The notes under the pieces are model-generated. The model was not told where the DNA came from, searched no databases, and saw nothing but the letters and a program-made list of their open reading frames with translations. This document shows positions 7,566 through 15,231 of a DNA stretch of 64,000 nt, piece after piece (position 1 is the first letter of the stretch; each line of letters starts with the position of its first letter). This stretch comes from Paraburkholderia bryophila (GTDB lineage: Bacteria > Pseudomonadota > Gammaproteobacteria > Burkholderiales > Burkholderiaceae): assembly GCF_003269035.1 (NCBI RefSeq), contig NZ_QLTK01000006.1, forward strand, positions 124,001 to 188,000. Reading direction: 5' to 3'. The position numbers were made by a program, and so were the translations under genes.

Positions 7566-10184
7566 ATGTCCAGATATCGTATTGACCTCGTTGTGTTTCT
7601 GGCCGGTCTGGCCGCCGTGTGCTGGATCGCCGTGGGTTACCTCGGCTCGAACCCGCTGGCGCTGGCCGTTACCTTATTGATCGGCGTGTGTTACGTCGCG
7701 GGCTCGCTCGAACTGCACCGCTACAACCAGGCGACCGGCACGTTGACGCGCGCCGTCGCGGACTTGTCCGGACCGCCGTCGAGTCTCGGCGCCTGGCTCG
7801 ATTCCTTGCATCCGAGCTTGCGCAACGCGGCGCGTTTGCGCGTCGAAGGGGAGCGGGTGGCTTTGCCCGGACCTGCGCTCGCACCGTATCTGGTCGGCTT
7901 GCTGGTGTTGCTGGGCATGCTCGGCACACTGCTCGGCATGGTCGCGACGTTGCGCGGTACCGGCATGGCGCTGGAAAGCTCGACCGATCTGCAGGCGATC
8001 CGCGCTTCGCTGGCCGCGCCGGTCAAGGGGCTCGGATTCGCGTTCGGCACCTCGATCGCGGGCGTGTCCACCTCGGCAATGCTGGGGCTGCTGGCTGCGC
8101 TGTGCCGTCGCGAACGGCTGCAGGCGGCGCAAGCGCTCGACCTGAAGATCGCGACGAGCTTGCGCGTCTATTCGCAGGCTCATCAGCGCGACGAGAGCTT
8201 CAGGCTTCTGCAACGGCAGGCCGACGTGATGCCCGCCCTGGTCGACCGCCTGCAGTCGATGATGTCGGCGATCGAACAGCAGAGCCTCGCGTTGAACGAG
8301 CGCCAGGTGGCCAGTCAGGAGGCGTTCCATGGCAAGGCCGAGGCGGCTTATACGCGGCTGGCCGCGTCCGTCGAGCAGTCGTTGAAGCAAAGCGTCGCCG
8401 ACAGCACGCGCGCGGCTGGCGCGGCATTGCAGCCGGTGATGGAAGCGACGATGGCCGGTCTCGCCCGCGAGACCACCGCCTTGCACGACAGCGTTTCGCA
8501 CGCCGTGCAGCGGCAACTGGACGGCGTGTCGAACGGTTTTGAAGCGATGGCCGTGAACGTGGCCGAGATCTGGAACAAGGCGCTGGCCGGCCATCAGCGT
8601 TCGAGCGAGGAACTGACGGAGCATCTGCGGGCCACGCTCGATCGCTTCACGGAAACGTTCGAGCAACGCTCGGCCGGTCTGCTCGACGGCGTGTCCGCGC
8701 GGCTGGATGCGACGGCGCAGGGCGTGTCGCAGGCATGGAGCGAAGCCTTGTCCCGCCAGGAGCGCGTCGGCGAGACGCTCGCGGACAACAATCGGCAAGC
8801 GTTGGCGGCGGCCGCGGCGAGTTTCGAGCAGCATTCGGTGTCGTTGCTTGCCCACGTCGGCGAGTCGCATGCGAATCTGCAGACGACGCTGGGCTCGCGC
8901 GACGAACAACGTCTGGCGGCGTGGACCGAGCAACTCGGTTCGATGGCCGCTGCGTTGAACGAGAAGTGGGAGCAGACGGGCGAACGCACCGCGAGCCGTC
9001 AGCAGGAAATCTGCGCGACGCTGGAGCAGACCGCCCGCGATATCGCGGCGCAAACGCAAACGCATGCGAGCGCAACGATCTCCGAAATCGGCCGTCTCGT
9101 CGATGCCGCTGCGGAAGCTCCCAAAGCCGCTGCGAATCTGCGCGCGGAACTGGCGGCGCAAGATGAACAACGCCTGGCCGTATGGACTGAACAGCTCGGT
9201 TCGATGGCGACTGCGTTGAGCGAGAAGTGGGAGCAGACGGGCGAACGCACCGCCAGTCGTCAGCAGGAAATCTGTGCGACCCTGGAGCAAACCGCGCGCG
9301 ATATCGCGGCGCAAACACAAACGCATGCGAGCGCAACGATCGCGGAGATCGGCCGCCTCGTGGATGCCGCAGCCGAAGCCCCCAAAGCCGCCGCGAATCT
9401 GCGCACGGAACTGGCCGCGCAAGATCAACAACGTCTGGCCGCATGGACCGAAAAACTCGATTCGATGGCCGTTGCATTGAGCGAGAAGTGGGAGCAGGCG
9501 GGAGAGCGCACCGCGAGCCGTCAGCAGGAAATCTGCGCAACCCTGGAGCAAACCGCGCGCGATATCGCGGCGCAAACGCAAACGCAGGCGAGCGCAACGA
9601 TCGCGGAGATTGAACAACTGGTCCAGGCGGCGTCGGAAGCGCCGAAAGCGGCGGCTGAAGTCGTCGCCGAATTGCGGCAGAAACTGTCCGACAGCATGGT
9701 CCGCGATACCGCGATGTTGCAGGAGCGCGCGCGTTTGCTGGAAACGCTGGAGACGCTGCTGGATGCCGTGAATCATGCCTCCACCGAACAGCGGACGGCC
9801 GTCGACGCGCTGGTTGCGACGTCCGCGGATCTGCTGGAGCGGGTCGGCACGCGCTTTACCGACAAAGTCGAACTCGAAACCGGCAAGCTGGGCGACATCG
9901 CCGCGCAAGTGACCAGCAGCGCCGTCGAAGTGGCGAGCCTCGGCGACGCGTTCGGCAGCGCCGTGCAGGTGTTCGGTGAGTCGAACGACAAACTGGTGGC
10001 GCATCTGGAGCGAATCGAAGCCGCGCTCGACAAGTCGCTTGCCCGCAGCGACGAACAATTGGCGTACTACGTGGCGCAGGCGCGGGAAGTCGTGGACCTG
10101 AGCGTGATGTCGCAGAAGCAGATCGTCGAGGATCTGCAGCAGCTCGCCGGGCAGCGCGTCGCGGCCGGAGCGGACGCCGCATGA
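7566..10184 (+). CDS. DUF802 protein: MotA/ExbB-like membrane head with long coiled-coil tail
   Basis: An 872-residue protein starting at ATG 7566; longer upstream starts would overlap DUF3348. It has four hydrophobic helices, at about 6-25, 28-46, 105-128 and 155-180. Helix 3 (GLLVLLGMLGTLLGMVATLR) and helix 4 (GLGFAFGTSIAGVSTSAMLG) match the pore-helix pattern of MotA/TolQ/ExbB/ZorA proteins. Residues 190-870 are almost entirely predicted coiled coil and include nearly three 87-residue repeats (449-709), the repeat behaviour that defines DUF802. The stop overlaps the OmpA-like gene (ATGA). I infer an inner-membrane ion-channel subunit with a large cytoplasmic tail, comparable in plan to ZorA. 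Confidence 0.8.
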   Translation: MSRYRIDLVVFLAGLAAVCWIAVGYLGSNPLALAVTLLIGVCYVAGSLELHRYNQATGTLTRAVADLSGPPSSLGAWLDSLHPSLRNAARLRVEGERVALPGPALAPYLVGLLVLLGMLGTLLGMVATLRGTGMALESSTDLQAIRASLAAPVKGLGFAFGTSIAGVSTSAMLGLLAALCRRERLQAAQALDLKIATSLRVYSQAHQRDESFRLLQRQADVMPALVDRLQSMMSAIEQQSLALNERQVASQEAFHGKAEAAYTRLAASVEQSLKQSVADSTRAAGAALQPVMEATMAGLARETTALHDSVSHAVQRQLDGVSNGFEAMAVNVAEIWNKALAGHQRSSEELTEHLRATLDRFTETFEQRSAGLLDGVSARLDATAQGVSQAWSEALSRQERVGETLADNNRQALAAAAASFEQHSVSLLAHVGESHANLQTTLGSRDEQRLAAWTEQLGSMAAALNEKWEQTGERTASRQQEICATLEQTARDIAAQTQTHASATISEIGRLVDAAAEAPKAAANLRAELAAQDEQRLAVWTEQLGSMATALSEKWEQTGERTASRQQEICATLEQTARDIAAQTQTHASATIAEIGRLVDAAAEAPKAAANLRTELAAQDQQRLAAWTEKLDSMAVALSEKWEQAGERTASRQQEICATLEQTARDIAAQTQTQASATIAEIEQLVQAASEAPKAAAEVVAELRQKLSDSMVRDTAMLQERARLLETLETLLDAVNHASTEQRTAVDALVATSADLLERVGTRFTDKVELETGKLGDIAAQVTSSAVEVASLGDAFGSAVQVFGESNDKLVAHLERIEAALDKSLARSDEQLAYYVAQAREVVDLSVMSQKQIVEDLQQLAGQRVAAGADAA
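8910..9692 (+). repeat. three tandem 261-bp (87-residue) repeats inside the DUF802 gene
   Basis: Units start at 8910, 9171 and 9432, marked by CGYCTGGCSGYRTGGAC. Units 1 and 2 differ at only 6 of 87 residues, and the DNA is almost as similar. Unit 3 diverges in its last third. Shared core: SEKWEQ-GERTASRQQEIC-ATLEQTARDIAAQTQT. Such similarity points to recent duplication or ongoing gene conversion that keeps a helical rod in register. Confidence 0.92.
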
Positions 10185-10828
10185 GGGAGGAAATCGACGG
10201 CGGCGTGGAGACCACCGCGCCGATCTGGCCTGTGTTCGGCGATCTGATGTCGGTGCTGCTGGGCGCGTTCGTGCTGATCCTGGTGGGCGTCATCGGTGTG
10301 CAACTGGAACTGTCGACCAGGCTGGAGCAGGAGGTCAAGCAGCGTCAGGTGGAAACGCAGCGCCGCAAGACGCTCGAGCAGGCGCTCGCGGGTCCGCTGG
10401 CGGCGGGCCGCGTGACGCTGGTCAATGGACGGATCGGCATTAGCGGCAATGTGCTTTTCGCGCTGAACTCCGACCAGTTGCAGCCCGAAGGCCGCGACCT
10501 GCTGAAGAGCCTGGCCGGGCCGCTCACGGCGTATCTGCATGCCCGTGACGAGATTCTGATGGTGAGCGGCTTTACCGATGACCGGCAAGTGCGCGAAGCG
10601 AATCGTCGCTTCGCGGACAACTGGGAACTGTCGGCGCAGCGCGCGCTGACGGTGACGCGCGCCCTGATCGACGACGGTGTGCCGGCGGCCTCGGTATTCG
10701 CGGCCGCGTTCGGCTCGCAGCAGCCGGTGGGCTCGAACGCCGACGATCAGGGGCGGGCGAAGAACCGGCGGGTGGAAATCGCGCCGGTGCCGGGGCCGGC
10801 GAATGCGGCGGGGAAGGCGCGTGAGTGA
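10181..10828 (+). CDS. OmpA/MotB-like protein, partner of the DUF802 protein
   Basis: A 215-residue protein with a single N-terminal helix (about 17-42). The helix is preceded by WPVFGDLMSVLLGAFVLI, with an Asp (D21) at the cytoplasmic mouth where MotB, ExbD and ZorB carry their ion-binding Asp. A short coiled linker (45-70) leads to an OmpA-like peptidoglycan-binding domain (about 85-210) with SGFTDDRQVREANRRFADNW and the closing GRAKNRRVEI. It overlaps the genes on both sides by a few bases. By family knowledge it should sit in the inner membrane and grip the cell wall, forming a stator with the DUF802 protein. Confidence 0.82.
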   Translation: MREEIDGGVETTAPIWPVFGDLMSVLLGAFVLILVGVIGVQLELSTRLEQEVKQRQVETQRRKTLEQALAGPLAAGRVTLVNGRIGISGNVLFALNSDQLQPEGRDLLKSLAGPLTAYLHARDEILMVSGFTDDRQVREANRRFADNWELSAQRALTVTRALIDDGVPAASVFAAAFGSQQPVGSNADDQGRAKNRRVEIAPVPGPANAAGKARE

Positions 10829-11525
10829 GCAAGAGGAAGTGAGCGGCGCGGTGAGCACGTCAGGCGAGATAAGCGCGGTAAACGCGGTAAACGCCACGCT
10901 CGAAGCCTGGCGCGAGCGCCACGCCGATCGCCTCGACCCGATCCGCTTCCATTTCATCGACGCGCTGGCACGTCGCGCGGCTAATCATAGCGGCGCGGCG
11001 CGGCGTATCCTCGACGCGAAGCTGGCGACGTTGATCGAAGCCTACGCAGCGGATTTACAGCGCGCCGAGTCGTCCGCAGCCGAAAGCGGCATGGCGGCGA
11101 CCGTAGCGGCTTCGGATACACCCGCCCGAACGGCGCTCGCCGGATTGACCGGGTACATCGTCAGTCACGCGCCGACGCAAGGCGAGCAGCGCGTCGTCGC
11201 GCATGGTCTGCCGACCGCCGCGTCGTATCCGGAACTGGCGGCGCTCGATCACTTCAGGGAAATCTGGTCGAAGGTACGGACCGAGAAACAGCTGCGTCAG
11301 TCTTTGGAGCAAGTTCCTGGCAATGCCGGACCGCTCAATTCAAGCAGCCTGGTGCATCGTTCGCTTTCGCTGATGCGCGAGTTGTCGCCGGGCTATCTCA
11401 AGCAGTTTCTGGCTTACGTCGACGCGTTGTCGTGGATGGAGCAGATGAACGGCGGCGCACCGGCGGGCAAGGAGGCGCCTCGTGCCGCGAGCGCCGGCAA
11501 GAACACCCGCGGCAAAGCACGCTGA
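10821..11525 (+). CDS. DUF2894 protein, last gene of the motor-like operon
   Basis: A 234-residue protein starting at GTG 10821, which overlaps the OmpA-like stop by eight bases. No signal peptide or membrane helix is present. The N-terminal half is helical and Ala-rich (NATLEAWRERHADRLDPIRF, RILDAKLATLIEAYAADLQR). The C-terminal half holds LDHFREIWSKVRTEKQLRQS and SPGYLKQFLAYVDALSWMEQ, the pattern of DUF2894, and the tail is basic (residues 215-234). No function is known for the family. Its constant place beside the DUF802/OmpA pair suggests a cytoplasmic partner of the tail. Confidence 0.75.
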   Translation: MSEQEEVSGAVSTSGEISAVNAVNATLEAWRERHADRLDPIRFHFIDALARRAANHSGAARRILDAKLATLIEAYAADLQRAESSAAESGMAATVAASDTPARTALAGLTGYIVSHAPTQGEQRVVAHGLPTAASYPELAALDHFREIWSKVRTEKQLRQSLEQVPGNAGPLNSSSLVHRSLSLMRELSPGYLKQFLAYVDALSWMEQMNGGAPAGKEAPRAASAGKNTRGKAR

Positions 11526-11618
11526 TCGCGCGCGGCGCGCCGCACCACGACTGCACCGCGTCGCACCGCGTGCCTCCGGGCGTTTCGCAAGGCCATTGGA
11601 TAACCCGCCGCCCCACGC

Positions 11619-11918
11619 TCAATCGAAATCGAACACGTCGAAGATCGAGCGCTTTTTCTTATATCCCCGATACCCCGTACGATGTTCATCGCGCCCGCGA
11701 TGGTTATTGTACGCGTGGTCCCTGTCGCGTTCGCGATAGTCGTCCCGGCCCGTGCGTACCGTTGCGGGCGCATCGAGATTCGCGTCGTCCTGCGCAATCA
11801 GTTTGTCGAGTTCTCCACGATCGAGCCAGACGCCCCGGCAGTCCGGGCAGTAGTCGATTTCGATCGAGCGGCGCTCGGTCATCAGCAAATCGGTGGTCTT
11901 GCAAACAGGGCATTTCAT
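11619..11918 (-). CDS. small zinc-ribbon protein (zf-TFIIB type)
   Basis: A 99-residue protein with two CxxC knuckles, C3/C6 (CPVC) and C24/C27 (CPDC), followed by RGVWLDRGELDKLI. This is the zf-TFIIB transcription-factor zinc-finger pattern of many small bacterial proteins. The second half (50-99) is charged, rich in Arg, Asp, His and Tyr, and ends in KKKRSIFDVFDFD. It probably binds zinc and a nucleic acid or protein partner; no specific role is known. It lies 55 bases downstream of terC on the same strand, so the two may be co-transcribed. Confidence 0.8.
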   Translation of the reverse strand: MKCPVCKTTDLLMTERRSIEIDYCPDCRGVWLDRGELDKLIAQDDANLDAPATVRTGRDDYRERDRDHAYNNHRGRDEHRTGYRGYKKKRSIFDVFDFD

Positions 11919-11973
11919 GGTGTTGCTCCTCGAGAGTACAAAACATGGAAAGCTCAGGCACAGGTGCCGTCGA

Positions 11974-12726
11974 TCATTCGCCGCTGCTAACGCCCGGCCT
12001 CGATTTCGCCCGCCGCACCATCATGTTCATGCCTTCGACGAATGCGGAGAACGCCATCGCCACGTAGATGTAAGCCTTCGGCACGTGGGAGCCGAAACCC
12101 TCGGCGATCAGCGTCATACCGATCACGAGCAGGAAGCTGAGCGCCAGCATCACGATGGTCGGATTACGCTCGATAAAGCGTGACAACGGTTGAGCAGCGA
12201 ACAACATCACCATGACGGCGGCGATCACCGCGATAAACATGATCGGCATGTGTTCCGTCATCCCGACCGCGGTGATGATGCTGTCCACCGAAAACACGAT
12301 GTCGAGCACGAGGATCTGGCCGATCGCGGCTGCCGCGGTCAACTGGATTGTCGAACTCGCTTTGCCGCTGACTTCGTCCTTATGCGTGACGTGGTGCCGG
12401 ATTTCACCGGTCGCCTTCCAGACCAGGAACAGGCCGCCGGCAAGCAGAATCAGATCGCGCCACGAGAACGCATGGCCGAACAGCGCGAATGCGGGTGCGG
12501 TCAATTGCGCGATCCACGCCACCGTGCCGAGCAGGGCGAGTCGCAACACGAGCGCGAGCATGATGCCGATCCGCTGCGTGCGGGCGCGTTGCGCCAAGGG
12601 CAGCTTGTTGCTGAGGATCGAGATGAAGATCAGGTTGTCGATGCCGAGCACGATTTCCATCACGACCAGCGTGAGGAGCGCGGCCCATGCGGCGGGATCG
12701 GCGAGGAGTACGAGCAGGGTGTCCAT
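11974..12726 (-). CDS. TerC-family integral membrane protein
   Basis: A 250-residue protein with about seven membrane helices. It has both family signatures with acidic residues inside helices: [15 protein letters not shown] (near residue 23) and [15 protein letters not shown] (near residue 141). TerC proteins export manganese or other cations, often at the point of membrane insertion of metal-dependent proteins. The size fits the short YgdQ-like group rather than the TerC of tellurite clusters. It is divergent from the NhaR-like regulator at 12848, with 121 bases between, which suggests regulation by that protein. Confidence 0.88.
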   Translation of the reverse strand: MDTLLVLLADPAAWAALLTLVVMEIVLGIDNLIFISILSNKLPLAQRARTQRIGIMLALVLRLALLGTVAWIAQLTAPAFALFGHAFSWRDLILLAGGLFLVWKATGEIRHHVTHKDEVSGKASSTIQLTAAAAIGQILVLDIVFSVDSIITAVGMTEHMPIMFIAVIAAVMVMLFAAQPLSRFIERNPTIVMLALSFLLVIGMTLIAEGFGSHVPKAYIYVAMAFSAFVEGMNMMVRRAKSRPGVSSGE

Positions 12727-12847
12727 GGGAGTCGTCAGAAAATGGAGGCGTCAAACGTTGCGGTAGAGCTATCTTCGTTGTTAACGAGGTTCGGATAAAT
12801 CAGTGATAAGCTGATCGATACATCGGTTTTTACGAAGTGTTTCCGAC

Positions 12848-13729
12848 ATGCTCAATTACCGTCATCTCTACTATTTCTGGATCGTCGTGAAGGAGGGCGG
12901 CTTCGCGCGTGCGGCCGAACATCTCGACATGGCCGTCCAGACCATCAGCGCGCAGGTGCGCGAGCTGGAAAAATCGATTGGCCGGCAGCTGCTGAAACCG
13001 GCTGGGCGCGGCGTCACGATGACCGAGGCCGGCGAAACGGCCTTCAATCGCGCCGAGCAGATCTTTCAGCTCGGCGAAGCGCTGCTCGACGAGATGCGCG
13101 AACCCGCCGGCGAGGGCGTGGCGCGGCTTGCGGTCGGTCTCTCCGACGGTATCTCCAAGCTCGCGGCGCACGCGCTTCTCGCGCCGGTGCTGGGCACGCC
13201 GTCGCTCAGGCTGCTCTGTCACGAGGGCGAGCATTCGCAACTGCTGTCCGAACTCGCGCTACATCGGCTCGATCTCGTGCTGGCGTGCCAGCCCGCGCCG
13301 CATGACACCGACTTGCGGGTGTTCAGTCATCGTCTGGTCGGCTCGCCGGTCGATTGGTACGGTCCCGCGGACATTGTTCGCAAGGCCACGCGCGCGGGCT
13401 TTCCGCAGTGTCTGGCGGAGGTGCCCGTGCTTTTGCCCACACGGCATGCGGCGTTGCGCGCGCGGCTCGACCGCTGGTTCGAGGCGGCGGGCATCCGGCC
13501 GCGCGTCGTCGGCGAGTTCGAGGACAGCGCGCTGATGGCGGTGTTCGCGGCGCGCGGGCTCGGCGTGTTCCCGCTCGCGGAACTGGGCGCGGAAGACCTG
13601 ACGCTGCTGCGCGGTGTGCGCTGGCTCGGCCGCGCGGAAGGCGTGGTCGAAGAGATCCACGCGATCCGCTCGCGGCGCGGGCAACATCATGTGCTCGCCT
13701 CTCAGGTCCTGGCCGCCGTGCGTTCGTAA
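12848..13729 (+). CDS. NhaR-like LysR transcriptional regulator
   Basis: A 293-residue LysR protein opening MLNYRHLYYFWIVVKEGGFA, a start characteristic of NhaR-type activators of sodium/proton antiporter genes. The helix-turn-helix spans 1-60 and the effector domain about 90-290, with the conserved LGVFPL segment near residue 238. No antiporter gene is adjacent. The divergent terC is the only nearby transport gene and is a plausible target, linking ion stress to cation export. The gene ends 28 bases inside the convergent TerB-like gene. Confidence 0.85.
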   Translation: MLNYRHLYYFWIVVKEGGFARAAEHLDMAVQTISAQVRELEKSIGRQLLKPAGRGVTMTEAGETAFNRAEQIFQLGEALLDEMREPAGEGVARLAVGLSDGISKLAAHALLAPVLGTPSLRLLCHEGEHSQLLSELALHRLDLVLACQPAPHDTDLRVFSHRLVGSPVDWYGPADIVRKATRAGFPQCLAEVPVLLPTRHAALRARLDRWFEAAGIRPRVVGEFEDSALMAVFAARGLGVFPLAELGAEDLTLLRGVRWLGRAEGVVEEIHAIRSRRGQHHVLASQVLAAVRS

Positions 13730-14163
13730 GCGCGCGGCGCGCGCAGCAGCGCGCCGTGCCGGCTTAGCAGCGGGTTGGGTTGCGGCCCCCACGCGTTGAG
13801 AATGGCCGCTAGCAAGGCGATTTCGCCATCCGCCAGGTGGTTGTCGGCGATCGTGACGGCGATACACAGGCGGATCACCTTGGCGCGCAGCGTGGGGTCG
13901 TCGATTTCGGCGATCAGCTTGGTGAGCATGGGCTCGTCGAGCGGGCCGACCGTGGGCGCCAACGACGTCTGCGCGCCGGAGTGGTCTTCGCACATGGCCT
14001 GCACGATCTGCGCGAATTGCGCCGGGGCGAGGCCGAGTTGACCAGCAATGTCCAGCCTGTCGAGGGCGCGTTCCTCCGAACTGCAGACGTGGCCGTCGGC
14101 GGTGAGGGCGAGCGCGACGATACGGGCGGCGGCCTGAGGGCTGTTACGGGGATAGGTTCGCAT
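13702..14163 (-). CDS. TerB-like protein
   Basis: A 153-residue soluble helical protein. I start it at ATG 14163 (MRTYPRNSPQ), because an in-frame extension to 14298 has unlike composition and crosses the likely promoter. The central region (ALALTADGHVCSSEERALDR and AVTIADNHLADGEIALLAAI) carries two acidic helix-loop patterns typical of TerB/DjlA-N folds, which bind divalent metals. Family roles range from tellurite stress to membrane-linked signalling. It overlaps the 3' end of the NhaR-like gene tail to tail by 28 bases. It may relate functionally to the nearby terC, but there is no ter operon here. Confidence 0.75.
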   Translation of the reverse strand: MRTYPRNSPQAAARIVALALTADGHVCSSEERALDRLDIAGQLGLAPAQFAQIVQAMCEDHSGAQTSLAPTVGPLDEPMLTKLIAEIDDPTLRAKVIRLCIAVTIADNHLADGEIALLAAILNAWGPQPNPLLSRHGALLRAPRAYERTAART

Positions 14164-14399
14164 GATCGGGTTCCTGTCGTGGACGATGTCCGCTGTGGTG
14201 ATGAACCTCAGTCTGCGTGATGCGACAAATCGAACAAACCTGATAATTTCGAAGTGATAGTTCGGAAAAACCGAAGTGATGTCGTGCTTGGCGTTCATAC
14301 ACGAGATCCCAATTATTGTCGGGACGAATGCTTCGATACGGATCGAAACGTGCGACCATGTCGTCGCGCTATGCTCGATCCGACAACCCGGAGACCGTC

Positions 14400-15128
14400 A
14401 TGCATGCCCAGCCCAATTTATCGGCCACCGCTTTTCTGATTGCCGACGCCGCGCGCGCCGCGATGCTGATGGCATTGGTCGACGGCCGCGCGCTGCCCGC
14501 CGGCGAACTCGCCTACGCGGCCGGCGTCACCGCGCAGACGGCCAGCAGCCATCTGGCCAAGTTGCTCGACGGCGGCCTCGTCGCCGTTGAAAAACAGGGG
14601 CGTCACCGTTACTACCGGCTCGCGAATCCGCACGTTGCCGTGGCCCTCGAAAGCCTTGCGTCGATTGGCACGCAACGGGTTGTGCGTCGTAAATCGCTCG
14701 GCCGCGAAGCAGGCAAGTTGCGGTTTGCACGCTGTTGCTATGATCATCTGGCGGGACAGGCCGGCGTGGCGATCACGCAGCATCTGATGCAGCACGGTTT
14801 TCTTGCCGCTGCCGACGAAAAACGGTTCGAGGTCACACCGGCCGGCAACGCATGGTTCGGCAAGCTGGGGCTCGATATCGCCACGGTGAAACCCGGCCGG
14901 CACGGCATTGCGCGTCAGTGTCTCGACTGGTCGGAACGCCAGCATCATCTGGCCGGTCCGCTCGGGGTGGGATTTCTCGATCTGTTGTGCGCCAAGGGCT
15001 GGTTGAGGCGTGCCGGTACATCTCGGGCCGTGCAGATCACGCAGGAAGGCTGGGTGGGTTTGCGGGACCATCTCGGGCTGACGCCGGAGTCGATCGAACG
15101 CTGCACACCGCTAGCCGACCATCCTTGA
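14400..15128 (+). CDS. ArsR-family winged-helix regulator
   Basis: A 242-residue protein. The start at ATG 14400 has a GGAG-type ribosome site about eight bases upstream; 28 further in-frame codons upstream look non-coding. Residues 8-85 form an ArsR-type winged helix (LADAARAAMLMALVDGRALP and TASSHLAKLLDGGLVAVEKQ). The longer C-terminal part contains a conserved stretch RFARCCYDHLAGQAGVAI seen in a larger ArsR subgroup whose effectors are uncharacterised. Cys pairs in that stretch could bind a metal, but no classical CxC-type ArsR metal site is evident in the recognition helix. No neighbouring gene is an obvious target. Confidence 0.8.
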   Translation: MHAQPNLSATAFLIADAARAAMLMALVDGRALPAGELAYAAGVTAQTASSHLAKLLDGGLVAVEKQGRHRYYRLANPHVAVALESLASIGTQRVVRRKSLGREAGKLRFARCCYDHLAGQAGVAITQHLMQHGFLAAADEKRFEVTPAGNAWFGKLGLDIATVKPGRHGIARQCLDWSERQHHLAGPLGVGFLDLLCAKGWLRRAGTSRAVQITQEGWVGLRDHLGLTPESIERCTPLADHP

Positions 15129-15231
15129 GTTTCCTGTACCGGCACGTTAAATTGCGGCTCGCGGTACAGAGCGGTCTGGTTCGGAGAGGCGGTACGTCAT
15201 CCGGTTTGTAACTCATTGGTAAGGATTGCAG

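Noticed and set aside
8910..9692. Regular repeats suggesting a CRISPR array
   Set aside because: The 261-bp units are contiguous and in frame inside a coiled-coil gene, with no short repeats or spacers and no cas genes.
7674..10058. Long minus-strand open frame (794 codons) opposite the DUF802 gene
   Set aside because: It is the mirror of GC-rich, coiled-coil coding DNA. Its product is a compositionally odd Arg/His/Gln string with no motif, and the plus-strand gene has clear domains and coupling.
6761..11525. Zorya anti-phage system
   Set aside because: The membrane pair resembles ZorA/ZorB in plan, but no ZorC/ZorD/ZorE-like effector, helicase or nuclease is present and the surroundings are ordinary chromosomal genes.
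11974..14163. A tellurite-resistance (ter) cluster
   Set aside because: A TerC-family protein and a TerB-like protein are near each other, but they are in separate units with a LysR gene between, and terA, terD, terE and terZ are missing.
14164..14298. A longer N-terminus (45 residues) for the TerB-like protein
   Set aside because: The extension has atypical composition for the family (Ile, Phe and Arg-rich, with lower GC) and would cover the likely promoter region; ATG 14163 gives the usual length.
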